Positions 17,483 through 26,125 of a DNA stretch of 64,000 nt are shown here, piece after piece. The translations under genes and the position numbers were made by a program. This DNA is from an uncultured Oscillospiraceae bacterium (lineage in GTDB: Bacteria > Bacillota > Clostridia > Oscillospirales > Oscillospiraceae), in assembly GCA_934597585.1 (NCBI GenBank), contig CAKTSA010000003.1, positions 45,832 to 109,831 on the forward strand, read 5' to 3'. Numbering within the stretch: the first letter of the stretch is position 1; every line of letters begins with the position of its first letter. The notes beneath the pieces are model-generated. The model was not told where the DNA came from and searched no databases. It saw nothing but the letters and a program-made list of their open reading frames with translations.

Positions 17483-17581
17483 TCCCCTGCGAAACTCTGC
17501 CGTACCTTTTCCAATCATGCCGCCGCAGGCGGCATACCGCAGCTCGTTACGCTTCTCTTTTCACTTTTCTCTGGTAAGGAA
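17483..17581. repeat. AGTGAAAAG-type repeat, partial copy
   Basis: Contains ATCATGCCGCCGCAGGCGGCAT and CTCTTTTCACTTTTCTC, both matching the element at 15461-15574 but with the second hairpin missing. Confidence 0.55.
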
Positions 17582-17608
17582 AAAGCTGCCAAAAGGCAGC
17601 TTTTTCCT
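17582..17608 (-). terminator. Terminator of nadE
   Basis: AAAAAGCTGCC pairs with GGCAGCTTTTT immediately beyond the nadE stop. Confidence 0.85.
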
Positions 17609-18390
17609 TACTTTTTGTTGGGGTTATAGTAGTCCGTGGGTTCCTCCAGTACGATGGGCAGGCCGTTCTGATACACCGGCAGGGTCTGGAACTTGAAGCG
17701 GCTGACGGCGTGCTTGCGGTCGATGTCCGCCTTGATCTTCTCGTCCACCACGCCCCGGCGGATGTACTCGTTGACGGCGTGATAGGTGAAGCCCAGGTTG
17801 TCCTCGTCGGTGAGGCCCGTCAGACCGTCGGAGGGCGGCTTGATGAGGAACTTCTCCGGCAGGCCAAGGGCCCGGCCCAGGGCGATGACCTCCTCGGTGG
17901 TGTACATGCCCAGGGGAGAGAAGGCGCCGGCGCTGTCGCCGTAAATGGTGCAGTAGCCCACCCAGTCTTCGCTGAGGTTGCTGGTGTTGATGACGATGCC
18001 CTGGTCCACCGTCTGTGCCACGGCGTACAGGGTGGCCATGCGGACGCGGCTGGGCAGATTCACCAGCGTCTGGCGGCTGGGGGTCAGGCCCACCCGCTCC
18101 ATCTCCTTCACCACGCCCTGCACGGCGTCGTGGATGTTGATGGTCACGTGGGGGATGTCCAGCACGTCCACCAGACCGTTGGAGTAATCGATATCCGGCT
18201 GCACACCGTCGGGCATCAGCACGCCCATGACGTTCTCCCTGCCATAGGCGGCCACCGCCAGGGCGGCCACGGTGGAGCTGTCCTTGCCGCCGGAGATGCC
18301 GATGACGGCGGTCTTGCCGTGGCAGGCGTTCATCTGCTGGTGCATCCACTCTAGCAGACCCGCCAGCTGCAGTTGTACATTGAATTCCAT
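17608..18390 (-). CDS. nadE: NAD+ synthetase, ammonia-dependent
   Basis: Amidates nicotinic acid adenine dinucleotide to NAD+ using ATP. The product has 260 residues with the PP-loop SGGKDSS (about 33-39). Conserved parts include NLPSRVRMATLYAVAQ, NTSNLSEDWVGY, YGDSAGAFSPLGMYTTEEV and IKPPSDGLTGLTDED. No glutaminase domain is present, so it should use ammonia. I start at MEFN because AAGGAGG lies 6 bp ahead; an in-frame ATG 21 bp upstream overlaps that site. Confidence 0.95.
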   Translation of the reverse strand: MEFNVQLQLAGLLEWMHQQMNACHGKTAVIGISGGKDSSTVAALAVAAYGRENVMGVLMPDGVQPDIDYSNGLVDVLDIPHVTINIHDAVQGVVKEMERVGLTPSRQTLVNLPSRVRMATLYAVAQTVDQGIVINTSNLSEDWVGYCTIYGDSAGAFSPLGMYTTEEVIALGRALGLPEKFLIKPPSDGLTGLTDEDNLGFTYHAVNEYIRRGVVDEKIKADIDRKHAVSRFKFQTLPVYQNGLPIVLEEPTDYYNPNKK

Positions 18391-18509
18391 GGAGAGAGCC
18401 TCCTTTTTCAAATTTGGTCTATTGTAGCACAGTGGCGGTGAGAGCGCAAGGGGGAAAGAAGTACGGTCTGAAGGCCGCCCGCTGCAAATGGGTACGATAA
18501 ATAGTGTGT

Positions 18510-18540
18510 AGGGGCGGACGACTCTGTCCGCCCCGTTTTG
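18510..18540. repeat. REP-like GTAG hairpin
   Basis: GTAGGGGCGGAC-GACTCT-GTCCGCCCC palindrome, single copy, just beyond the XRE stop. Confidence 0.6.
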
Positions 18541-18545
18541 CGCTG

Positions 18546-18737
18546 TTATTTCAGCCCCGCCAGATAATCCAGCGACACCCGGTAGTATTTCGCCAGCAGA
18601 ATGGCAATGTTCAGCGGTATTTCCCGCTCGCCGGATTCATAGCGGGCGTAGGTGGTTTTGTGCATGTGCAGGATCTCTGCCAGCTGCCGCTGACTCAGGT
18701 CGGCGTCTTCACGCAGATCGCGGATACGTTGATACAT
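18546..18737 (-). CDS. Small XRE-family regulator
   Basis: A 63-residue protein that is one helix-turn-helix domain: MYQRIRDLREDADLSQRQLA then HKTTYARYESGEREIPLNIA and KYYRVSLDYLAGL. AAGGAGG lies 6-8 bp before the ATG at 18737. It is divergent from the small Cys-rich gene at 18821, and an operator-like palindrome lies between them, so autoregulation is likely. Confidence 0.88.
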   Translation of the reverse strand: MYQRIRDLREDADLSQRQLAEILHMHKTTYARYESGEREIPLNIAILLAKYYRVSLDYLAGLK

Positions 18738-18751
18738 AGGCATTCCTCCTT

Positions 18752-18805
18752 GTTGACAGTGTACACCAAATGGTGTACAATTCTCCTATATAGACACCGA
18801 ACGGT
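18752..18805 (+). promoter_or_regulatory. Promoter with two operator-like palindromes
   Basis: A consensus TTGACA and TACAAT, 17 bp apart, enclose the palindrome GTGTACACCAAATGGTGTAC. A second palindrome, GACACCGAACGGTGTC, lies downstream at about 18793-18808. The two share ACACC/GGTGT half sites. The layout fits repression by the divergent XRE protein. Confidence 0.75.
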
Positions 18806-18820
18806 GTCCGAGGAGGTTAT

Positions 18821-18988
18821 ATGGAGGAAAAGACCTGTAAGAATTGCGCCTATTTCCGCCTGCATTACATCCGGTACGGGCGGGGAAGGTATTCGCCGCT
18901 ACATTACGGTCATTGCGTAAAGCCGCGATTGAAGAAGCGTGAGGAGAATGAAAAGGCGTGCGCGTATTGGACAGAACGGAAAATGTAG
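18821..18988 (+). CDS. Small Cys-rich protein, unknown function
   Basis: A 55-residue frame with a strong start: consensus promoter, AGGAGG 4-5 bp before the ATG. The product begins MEEKTCKNCAYFRLHYIRYG and continues to HYGHCVKPRLKKREENEKAC. Four Cys (CxxC, then HC, then AC) plus His suggest a small zinc-binding fold. I do not recognise the family with certainty. Its regulation by the divergent XRE gene is inferred from the operator between them. Confidence 0.7.
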   Translation: MEEKTCKNCAYFRLHYIRYGRGRYSPLHYGHCVKPRLKKREENEKACAYWTERKM

Positions 18989-19376
18989 GGGGCGATGGTA
19001 CGATAGACAGTGTGTAGGGGCGGGGCTCTGCCCCGCCCGCCATTTAACAAAATTGCCATGTAAACCGGACGGGAAGGATACCCCAAGGGCACTCGTTCCG
19101 CCGTGTCATTCCGAGCCAGTGACCGATGTCACTGGCGTGGGAATCCGCATCCTGCTTTCACAAGAGGAGAAACGGATTGCCACACCAGTGTGCGCGCTGG
19201 TTCGCAATGACAGGGCAAGAACATTCTGCGTTTACCGATAGGGCGGGCAGAGTCGCCCGCCCCTACAACGGTATAACGAATCTGTTGTGATTATCATGCG
19301 GGCGGGGTAGAACCCCGCCCCTACGAATGGGTACAGTAGAACTCCGTAGGGGCCGATGCCCACATCGGCCCGCACG
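18987..19376. repeat. Cluster of REP-like hairpins and an ATTCCGAG-type repeat
   Basis: About 390 bp with no gene. It contains at least four GTAGGG-bounded hairpins with different stems (CGGGGCTCTGCCCCG, GGCGGGCAGAGTCGCCCGCC, CGGGGTAGAACCCCG and CCGATGCCCACATCGG). Between them, TCATTCCGAG...CGTGGGAATCCG encloses CAGTGACCGATGTCACTG, an element also seen at about 24188-24229. Confidence 0.65.
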
Positions 19377-19387
19377 ATAGACGCATA

Positions 19388-19604
19388 TGGTTCTTCGGCG
19401 TAATATTCAGCGGCAGCGACGCTGGTGCAGAGGCGATCCTTTTAATGATACGAAAATGAAAATCTTATGTGAACGTGCGGCATGCAGTCACGATTCAGCA
19501 CGGAGCATAGCGCGCCTGGAGGTGAAGGAACCGGAGGTTCCTTCCGGTGCTTTTGCCTACTTTTGTCACTGTTGACAAAAGTAGGTCGCGCCGGAGCGCG
19601 AAAT
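19388..19604. repeat. LCP repeat, copy 5 (half copy, type A arm only)
   Basis: Begins inside the centre (TTCGGCGTAATATTCAGCGGC) and runs through the complete A arm to outer hairpin CGCGCCGGAGCGCG and GAAA. The opposite arm is missing; its place is taken by REP-like hairpins. Confidence 0.8.
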
Positions 19605-19610
19605 ATCCCC

Positions 19611-19644
19611 ATATAAAAAGAAGGGCAAACACCCTTCTTTTTAT
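19611..19644 (-). terminator. Terminator, duplicate of the aspS terminator
   Basis: AAAGAAGGGC and CACCCTTCTTT with flanking A and T runs. It nearly repeats the hairpin at 19899-19932. Confidence 0.75.
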
Positions 19645-19667
19645 GGTTATAAAGTTACGAAACGCTC

Positions 19668-19778
19668 TCAGTCGTCCTTTTCCACCTCGCCGATGATGGC
19701 AATGTGCAGCTCGTCCAGCTGCTTCTGCTCGACGACGGAGGGAGCGCCCATCATGATATCCTGGGCGTTTTTATTCAT
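19668..19778 (-). pseudogene. Duplicated 3' fragment of aspS
   Basis: The last 36 codons of aspS occur a second time, with stop codon and terminator, directly downstream of the real gene. The peptide has VVEQ for TVEQ and AIIG for AIVG; about 8 of 113 bases differ, most silent. There is no upstream coding sequence or start signal, so it should not be expressed as a protein. Between fragment and gene lies GC-rich filler related to other repeats here (GCCGCCTGTGGCGGATGAAG). Confidence 0.8.
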
Positions 19779-19893
19779 GGGGCGGCGACCATGCGCCGCC
19801 TGTGGCGGATGAAGCATGGAAGCCGCAAGGCAGCGCCCCGATTTGCACGGCCTGAACAGGTCTGCAAATCGGAACGGCGCAAACGAGGGCATT
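19779..19893. repeat. Filler between the two aspS 3' ends
   Basis: A 115-bp palindrome-rich segment with ATGCGCCGCCTGTGGCGG, GCAAGGCAGCGCCCC and GATTTGCA/TGCAAATC. The GCCTGTGGCGGATGAAG part recalls both module D and the sequence at about 52660-52720. Confidence 0.5.
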
Positions 19894-19898
19894 CCCCA

Positions 19899-19932
19899 TA
19901 TAAAAAGAAGGGCAAATGCCCTTCTTTTTATG
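19899..19932 (-). terminator. Terminator of aspS
   Basis: AAAGAAGGGC/GCCCTTCTTT hairpin with A and T runs, 23 bp beyond the aspS stop. Confidence 0.85.
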
Positions 19933-19954
19933 GTTACAAAGCTATGATATGATT

Positions 19955-21733
19955 TCAGTCGTCCTTTTCCACCTCGCCGACGATGGCGATGTGCAGCTCG
20001 TCCAGCTGCTTCTGCTCGACGGTGGAGGGCGCGCCCATCATGATGTCCTGGGCGTTCTTGTTCATGGGGAACGGGATGATCTCGCGGATGGAGCTCTCGC
20101 CCGCCAGCAGCATCACCATGCGGTCCACGCCCGGGGCGATACCGGCGTGGGGAGGCGCACCGTAGCAGAAGGCGTTGTACATGGCGGGGAACTTCTTCTT
20201 CACGTCCTCCTCGCCCAGACGCACCAACTCAAAGGCCTTGATCATGATCTCGGGATCGTGGTTACGGACAGCGCCGGAGCTGAGCTCCACGCCGTTGCAC
20301 ACCAGGTCGTACTGGTTGGCGTAGATGTCCAGGGGATCCATCTCGCCCCGTTCGGCCTTCAGCAGCACCTCCATGCCGCCGTTGGGCATAGAGAAGGGGT
20401 TGTGGCAAAACTCCAGCTCGCCGGACTCGTCGCCGATCTCGTACATGGGGAAGTCCACGATCCAGCAGAACTCGTAGCGCTCCTTGTCCATGTGGCCCTC
20501 GCAGGCGGCGCCGAAGGTCTTGATCATCACGCCCACGGACTTGGTGGCGTACTGACCGGCAGCCACTACCACCAAGGTGTTGGGCTTCAGGTCCAGGACC
20601 TTGGCCAGCTCGTCCTTCCTGCCGGAGACAAACTTGGCGATGCCGCCGGCCAGCTCGCCGTTCTCGTCCACCTTGAACCAGTAGCCCTTGGAGCCGGACT
20701 GCACCTCGCAGTCGGTCAGCAGCTTTTCGATCTGCTTGCGGGTCAGGGTGCAGTTGGTGATGTCCACCATCTTCACGGTCTGGCCCTTCAGAGCCTCGAA
20801 CTCGCTGTCGGCGAACAGCTCGGTCACGTTCTTGCAGGTCAGGTCGATGCGCAGGTCGGGCTTATCGGAGCCGTAGGTCTCCATGGCGGTGTTGTAGGGG
20901 ATGCGGCGGAAGGGCGCGCTGGAGGCCACGTTGTAGGTGCCGAACTTGGCGAAGATGGGAGGCAGCACGTCCTCCAGCACGGCGAACACGTCGTCCTGGG
21001 TGGCGAAGGCCATCTCCATATCCAGCTGATAGAACTCGCCGGGGGAGCGGTCGCCCCGGGCGTCCTCATCGCGGAAGCAGGGCGCGATCTGGAAGTAGCG
21101 GTCAAAGCCGGAGGTCATCAGCAGCTGCTTGAACTGCTGGGGCGCCTGAGGCAGCGCGTAGAATTTGCCGGGATGCTTGCGGGCGGGCACCAGATAGTCG
21201 CGGGCGCCCTCGGGGGAGCTGGCGGTCAGGATGGGGGTGGTGATCTCCAGGAAGCCGTGCTCGGTCATGGCGGCGCGGAGGGCGGCCACCACCTGGCAGC
21301 GCAGAATGATATTCTGCTTTACGGCGGGGTTGCGCAGATCCAGGAAGCGGTACTTGAGACGGGCGGTCTCGTCGGCCTCGCGGCTGCGGTTGATCTCGAA
21401 GGGCAGGGAGTTGTAGCGGCAGCGGCCCAGCACCTCGATCTTGCTGGGGACCACCTCCACGTCGCCGGTGGCCTGCTTGGGGTTCTTGCTGGCGCGCTCG
21501 CGGACGGTGCCCTCCACGGAGATGGTGGATTCCTTGTTGAGGCCGTTGATGACGGACATCATGGTCTCATCCTCAATGACCACCTGGGTGGTGCCGTAGA
21601 AGTCGCGCAGCACCACAAAGGCGAAATTCTGGCCCACCGTGCGGACGTTTTCCATCCAGCCCACGATCTTCACCTGCTGGCCCACATGCTCCATGCGCAG
21701 CTCATTGCAGGTATGTGTACGCATCTGCATCAT
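19955..21733 (-). CDS. aspS: Aspartyl-tRNA synthetase
   Basis: Class II enzyme with 592 residues, the normal bacterial length with the GAD insertion. An N-terminal OB fold carries VKIVGWMENVRTVGQNFAFV, motif 2 is FRDEDARGDRSPGEFYQLDM, and motif 3 contains GIAPGVDRMVMLL. AAAGGAG precedes the first ATG by 10 bp. Whether it is discriminating or also charges tRNA-Asn cannot be settled here. Confidence 0.97.
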   Translation of the reverse strand: MMQMRTHTCNELRMEHVGQQVKIVGWMENVRTVGQNFAFVVLRDFYGTTQVVIEDETMMSVINGLNKESTISVEGTVRERASKNPKQATGDVEVVPSKIEVLGRCRYNSLPFEINRSREADETARLKYRFLDLRNPAVKQNIILRCQVVAALRAAMTEHGFLEITTPILTASSPEGARDYLVPARKHPGKFYALPQAPQQFKQLLMTSGFDRYFQIAPCFRDEDARGDRSPGEFYQLDMEMAFATQDDVFAVLEDVLPPIFAKFGTYNVASSAPFRRIPYNTAMETYGSDKPDLRIDLTCKNVTELFADSEFEALKGQTVKMVDITNCTLTRKQIEKLLTDCEVQSGSKGYWFKVDENGELAGGIAKFVSGRKDELAKVLDLKPNTLVVVAAGQYATKSVGVMIKTFGAACEGHMDKERYEFCWIVDFPMYEIGDESGELEFCHNPFSMPNGGMEVLLKAERGEMDPLDIYANQYDLVCNGVELSSGAVRNHDPEIMIKAFELVRLGEEDVKKKFPAMYNAFCYGAPPHAGIAPGVDRMVMLLAGESSIREIIPFPMNKNAQDIMMGAPSTVEQKQLDELHIAIVGEVEKDD

Positions 21734-21810
21734 ACTGTTTTTTCTCCTTTTATGATAATGGTTTGTATAATTAATAAAATAATATTACTGTTTGTTGTTG
21801 CTTTTAGGGC

Positions 21811-22264
21811 TTTTCGTGGCTGCAGCCACGGGAGCGGTCTCCGACGGCCCCTTTCTTTCAATAGCGAAAGAAAGGGGGAAAGAACGCCAGCAGGAACCAA
21901 GGTTCCTGCACCTCCTTGCGCGCTGCAATGTGTGCAAATTTGAAAGGACTTACCACGCGTTTGCGTACAATTCTTGTTTTGTTTGGTTAAAAGGATCGTC
22001 TCAGCACCGGCGCCGCTGCCGCTGATGCCTACGCCGAACAACGCTGTTGGTGCTACCGTTGAGAACGTTAGCGGCAGCGGCGCAGGAGGAAAGTCAATGC
22101 GTCATACGCAGCGAAAACAACCGTGTCCTGTGAACGCGCGGTAAAAATTATCAAGTGAAAATAGGGTATAGCGTGGGCGGATTCTTAAACCGCAGGTTTA
22201 AGTGGCGTTTTTGGGTACTTTTGCCGCCACGGGCAAAAGTACCTCGTCCCCGCGGGGACGAAAC
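21811..22264. repeat. LCP composite palindromic repeat, copy 6
   Basis: Full copy between aspS and hisS. Outer hairpins are CGTGGCTGCAGCCACG on the left and CGTCCCCGCGGGGACG on the right. The left third hairpin is a variant (AGGAACCAAGGTTCCT), showing a changed but still paired stem. Right arm is type B. Confidence 0.85.
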
Positions 22265-22268
22265 CCCT

Positions 22269-23624
22269 TTATTCCACAATGACCTTCCCCTTATTCCGCT
22301 CCGCCAGGTCGTCACGGATCAGGAGGATGGCGTCGGCCACGGGGAGCTTGGTCTGGGCGCCGGTGGTCATGTTTTTGCAGGACACCATGCCGGCGGCGAT
22401 CTCATCCTCGCCCAGGAACAGCACGTAGGGCACACCCAGCTTGTCGGCGTAGTTCATCTTGGCCTTGAACTTCTTGGGCTCGGTGTACAGCTGGGTGCGG
22501 ATACCGGCGCGGCGCAGGGCCGTGGCGGCGTCGATGGCGGGGGACAGCTCCTCCGTCATGGGCAGCACCAGCACGTCGCAGGGGGCGGTGGGCAGCTGGT
22601 CGTTCAGCATCTTCTGCTCGCCCAGCACATAGAACAGGCGGGTCAGGCCGATGGAGATGCCCACGCCGGGCAGCTGCTTGTCGGTGTAGTACTCCGCCAG
22701 ATTGTCGTAGCGGCCGCCGGAGCAGACGGAGCCGATCTCCGGATGATCCAGCAGGGTGGTCTCGTACACCGTGCCGGTGTAGTAGTCCAGACCCCGGGCG
22801 ATGGTCAGATCCACGGCGAAGTTTTCCTCCGGCACGCCGAAGGAGGAGAGGTACTTCACCACAGTCTTCAGCTGCTCCAGGCCCTCGTCAAAGACTTCGT
22901 TCCGGCCTGCGTAGCCCTCCAGGGCGGCGATGACCTGTGCGTTGTCGCCGGTGATGGCGATGAACTTCAGAATTTCCGCCGCCTGGGTCTCGTCAAGGCC
23001 TACGTCCTCCATCAGCAGGGTGCGGACCTTCTCCGGGCCGATCTTGTCCAGCTTGTCCACGGTGCGCATGATGTCGCCGGACTTCTCGGTGAGGCCCTGC
23101 ATGGCGTAAAAGCCGTTGAGGATGCGGCGGTTGTTGACCCGGATCTGGAACCGCTTCAAGCCCAGCTCGGTAAAGGTCTGGTAAATGATGGCGGGGATCT
23201 CCGCCTCGTTGGTGATGTCCAGCTTGCCGTCGCCGATCACGTCGATATCGGCCTGATAGAACTCCCGGAACCGGCCCCGCTGGGCCCGCTCGCCCCGGTA
23301 GACCTTGCCGATCTGATAGCGGCGGAAGGGGAAGCTCAGTTCGTTGTAGTGCAGCGCCACGTACTTGGCCAGGGGCACCGTCAGGTCAAACCGCAGGGAC
23401 AGGTCGGCGTCGCCCTTGGTGAAGCGGTAGATCTGCTTCTCCGTCTCGCCGCCGCCCTTGGCCAGCAGCACCTCGCTGGCCTCGATCAGCGGGGTGTCCA
23501 GCGGGGTGAAGCCGTACAGGCTGTAGGTCCTGCGGAGGATGTCCATCATCCGCTCCATCTGCTGCTGGGGGGCCGGCAGCAGCTCCATAAACCCGGATAG
23601 CGTCCGGGGCTTCATTTTCTCCAT
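22269..23624 (-). CDS. hisS: Histidyl-tRNA synthetase
   Basis: Class II enzyme with 451 residues. Motif 2 is YRGERAQRGRFREFYQADID and the histidine-specific segment is LTIARGLDYYTGTVYE. The C-terminal anticodon-binding domain starts near DVLVLPM. I start at MEKMKPRTLSG (23624), behind GAGAGGAAG, since the longer frame has an atypical Arg/Pro-rich extension. Confidence 0.96.
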   Translation of the reverse strand: MEKMKPRTLSGFMELLPAPQQQMERMMDILRRTYSLYGFTPLDTPLIEASEVLLAKGGGETEKQIYRFTKGDADLSLRFDLTVPLAKYVALHYNELSFPFRRYQIGKVYRGERAQRGRFREFYQADIDVIGDGKLDITNEAEIPAIIYQTFTELGLKRFQIRVNNRRILNGFYAMQGLTEKSGDIMRTVDKLDKIGPEKVRTLLMEDVGLDETQAAEILKFIAITGDNAQVIAALEGYAGRNEVFDEGLEQLKTVVKYLSSFGVPEENFAVDLTIARGLDYYTGTVYETTLLDHPEIGSVCSGGRYDNLAEYYTDKQLPGVGISIGLTRLFYVLGEQKMLNDQLPTAPCDVLVLPMTEELSPAIDAATALRRAGIRTQLYTEPKKFKAKMNYADKLGVPYVLFLGEDEIAAGMVSCKNMTTGAQTKLPVADAILLIRDDLAERNKGKVIVE

Positions 23625-23640
23625 GGGTATCTTCCTCTCT

Positions 23641-24135
23641 TTATTCTTCGCTCTGGTTGGCCGCGGCCTCTTGGGCGGGGGCCTCCGGAGCGGGGGATCC
23701 TTCCTTGTCATACATATCCAGCGTATCGATGAGACCGTGGATATTGCTCTCGACGCTGAGGGCGTTGACCTTGTGGGCGTCCTCGCTTTCGCTCAGCTCG
23801 TTGACCACCTCCTGCCAGATGCGGTCGGCCTCGTCGCCCTTGCGCTTGCCGATCTGATAGCCCAGCACCGTCAGGCCTGCCGCCACCACGGCAAACAGCA
23901 GCCCCAGCTTGGGCACCAGGCAGATCAGCACGCTGCCGATGAACAGACCCGTAAATGCGCCGATGTCCCGGTACTGGGTGCCCACCCGGCGGAACACAAA
24001 CTTCTTGTCCCGCAGGCGCTTCATGTGGCCCAGCTCCAGAAAAGCGACGATCACCCGCAGCACGCACAGCCCGCACACGGGGATCATGTAGTTATAGAGG
24101 TTGTCATACAACCAGTTCAAAGCGGTTTGTATCAA
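23641..24135 (-). CDS. Predicted membrane protein, unknown function
   Basis: A 164-residue protein, 16 bp upstream of hisS and probably co-transcribed. It has hydrophobic segments near 16-34 (MIPVCGLCVLRVIVAFLEL) and 58-92 (GAFTGLFIGSVLICLVPKLG, LLFAVVAAGLTVLGYQIG). A charged cytoplasmic region follows, ending in a Pro/Ala/Glu-rich tail. I do not recognise the family. Confidence 0.7.
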   Translation of the reverse strand: MIQTALNWLYDNLYNYMIPVCGLCVLRVIVAFLELGHMKRLRDKKFVFRRVGTQYRDIGAFTGLFIGSVLICLVPKLGLLFAVVAAGLTVLGYQIGKRKGDEADRIWQEVVNELSESEDAHKVNALSVESNIHGLIDTLDMYDKEGSPAPEAPAQEAAANQSEE

Positions 24136-24179
24136 TGTTTTCTCTCTCCTTGTTGTTTGTTCCGGGGTAGGGGGGATGC

Positions 24180-24380
24180 AAGTTCTGTCATTCCGAGACA
24201 GTGACCGATGTCACTGTCGTGGGAATCCGTCCTTGGCCCCCTCTGAGAGGGGGCTGTCACCGAAGGCGACTGGGGGAGAGAATAAAAGACTTAAATTCTC
24301 TCCCTCCGGCGCTTCGCGCCACCTCAGCTGTGCACGCCCCAGTGTGTGCACTGGGGTGCCTCGCAGAGGGAGGCTTTTGG
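24180..24380. repeat. ATTCCGAG-type and GGGAGG-type repeats with a nested hairpin
   Basis: First TCATTCCGAGACAGTGACCG with GTGGGAATCCG, then CCCCCTCTGAGAGGGGGC, GGGGGAGAGAATAAAAG and GGCGCTTCGCGCC, closing with GAGGGAGGC. At 24325-24361 an extra hairpin AGCTGTGCACGCCCCAGT-GTGTGC-ACTGGGG is inserted compared with the copy at 8056-8125. No gene is present. Confidence 0.7.
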
Positions 24381-24396
24381 AGGTGTGCCTCGCACC

Positions 24397-24813
24397 TTAC
24401 GCCGTAAACGGCTTGGTCTTGGGGTTGACGATGTCGCGCCAGTCCAGATCGCCCCGGGCCAGGCCCAGCACCAGCATTTCGGCGCAGGCCAGATTGGTGG
24501 CGATGGGGATGTTGTTCTTGTCGCACAGCTTGGCGATATACAGAATGTCCTCGTGGGTGGTGCGCTTGTTGGGATCGTCGAAGCACAGCACCATATCGAT
24601 CTCGTTGTAGGCGATGCGTGCGGCGATCTGCTGGCCGCCGCCGTTTTCAAAGGACAGAAAACGGTGGACGTGCAGTCCGGTGGCGTCCTGGACCTGCTTG
24701 CCGGTGTTGGCAGTGGCGCACAGGGTGTGCTGGGCCAGGATGCCGCAGTAGGCGGTGCAGAACTGCACCATCAGCTCCTTGCGGTTGTCGTGGGCGATCA
24801 GTGCGATATTCAT
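24397..24813 (-). CDS. mgsA: Methylglyoxal synthase-like protein
   Basis: A 138-residue MGS-fold protein. The family converts dihydroxyacetone phosphate to methylglyoxal. Family features: MNIALIAHDNRKELM, TANTGK, NGGGQQIAARIAYNEID, and IPIATNLACAEMLVLGL. The usual GGDQQ motif reads GGGQQ, so the catalytic Asp known from the E. coli enzyme is not at its expected place. It may be a variant or a non-catalytic MGS-domain protein. It lies 36 bp after the MinD-like gene. Confidence 0.75.
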   Translation of the reverse strand: MNIALIAHDNRKELMVQFCTAYCGILAQHTLCATANTGKQVQDATGLHVHRFLSFENGGGQQIAARIAYNEIDMVLCFDDPNKRTTHEDILYIAKLCDKNNIPIATNLACAEMLVLGLARGDLDWRDIVNPKTKPFTA

Positions 24814-24849
24814 ATGGTTTTAGCTCCTTTACTGAGTTATGTATCTTTG

Positions 24850-25593
24850 TCACCACCGGGCCCGCATCAGGGGGACGCGTGCGCCGGTGATCCGTCTGGC
24901 AATGTTGTCATAGGCCCGCTGGGCGTAGTAGTTCATATCCCGCAGCGGTACGCCCCGGTTCAGCGCCAGGGGCACGTCCGTATCCTCCGGGATCACCCCC
25001 AGCAGGGGCAGGCCCGCCGTGTCCATGGCGTCGTCGATGGTGGCGTGGAGGGCCTTCAGCATTTTCTTCCGCACCCGGTTCACCACCAGGTGGACCTGTC
25101 CGGCGGGGAAGCGCCGCAGCTCCATGACGGTGCGCTGGGCGTCCCGCAGTGCGGCGGGGTCGGTGGTGGTGACCACCACCGCGCTGTCGGCCATGCCGGT
25201 GGCCAGGGCGAAGCCCTGTCCCAGTCCCGCCGGCGCGTCGATCAGGCAGTAGTCATACGTTTCCCGGATCTCCCGGGCCAGGGCACTCATGGCCGCCTGG
25301 TCGAACCGGGCGTTCACCGGCGCCAGCGGTGCGGCCAGCAGGGAGAGCTTCTGGTATTTGCGGTGCCGGACGGCGGCCTCCGCCAGGGTACATCGGCCCT
25401 CCAGCACGTCGGAGAAGTCCATGGCGGCACTGTCGGACAGGCCCAGGGCCAGGTCCAGGTTCCGCAGCGTGATGTCGCAGTCCAGCGCCAGGGTCTCATA
25501 GCCCATTTCCGCCAGGGCCAGCCCCACGCAGGCAGTAAAAGACGTCTTTCCCGTCCCGCCCTTGCCGGACACCACAGCAATGATCTTTCCCAT
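24850..25593 (-). CDS. minD: MinD-like ParA-family ATPase
   Basis: A 247-residue deviant-Walker ATPase with GKGGTGKTS at the N terminus, LDCDITLRNLDLALG, and the Walker B LIDAPAGLGQGF. It resembles MinD, the membrane ATPase that positions the division inhibitor MinC, but no minC or minE lies nearby and the C terminus (RRITGARVPLMRARW) is not a clear membrane-targeting helix. Another MinD/ParA relative is possible. I start at MGKIIAVVSGKGG behind AAAGGAG. Confidence 0.75.
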   Translation of the reverse strand: MGKIIAVVSGKGGTGKTSFTACVGLALAEMGYETLALDCDITLRNLDLALGLSDSAAMDFSDVLEGRCTLAEAAVRHRKYQKLSLLAAPLAPVNARFDQAAMSALAREIRETYDYCLIDAPAGLGQGFALATGMADSAVVVTTTDPAALRDAQRTVMELRRFPAGQVHLVVNRVRKKMLKALHATIDDAMDTAGLPLLGVIPEDTDVPLALNRGVPLRDMNYYAQRAYDNIARRITGARVPLMRARW

Positions 25594-25655
25594 GGGGGTT
25601 CTCCTTTCTTGTTTCTTGAGATTGGCGAAAAATCTTCGATTTTTGCCAAAAGGGT

Positions 25656-26122
25656 ATTTTGCGCCTTCGGGCGCGAGGGAGTGTTTCGTGGCTCCGGCCA
25701 CGAGTTACTTTTGCCCGCAGCGGCAAAAGTAACCAAAAACGCTGCTTAAACCTGCGGTTTAAGAATCCGCCCGCGCTATCTTGCGCTGCAATCTTGTGGC
25801 CTTTTGCCACGCGTTTGCGGGAAATATTTGATTTCGTTGCGTATGACGCATTGACTTTCCTTTTGCGTCGCTGCCGCTTACGTTCTCAACGGTAGAAGCA
25901 ACAGCGTTGTTCGGCGTAAGCATCAGCGGCAGCGGCGCAGGAGCAGAGATGATCCTTTTAACCAAAACGAAAAAGGAAATCTTATGCGAACGTGTGGTGG
26001 GAACTTACATTCTGGTTCGAGGTGTAGCGCGCCCGGAAGTGAAGATACCGGAGGTTTCTTCCGGTGTTTTTGCCTACTTTTGTCACTGTTGACAAAAGTA
26101 GGTCGCGCCGGGGCGCGAAACA
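25656..26122. repeat. LCP composite palindromic repeat, copy 7
   Basis: Orientation B then A. Two outer hairpins in tandem open it (GCGCCTTCGGGCGC, then GTGGCTCCGGCCAC), and CGCGCCGGGGCGCG closes it. Centre about 50 bp, without REP pairs or module D. It lies between the MinD-like gene and rsmG. Confidence 0.85.
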
Positions 26123-26125
26123 CCC

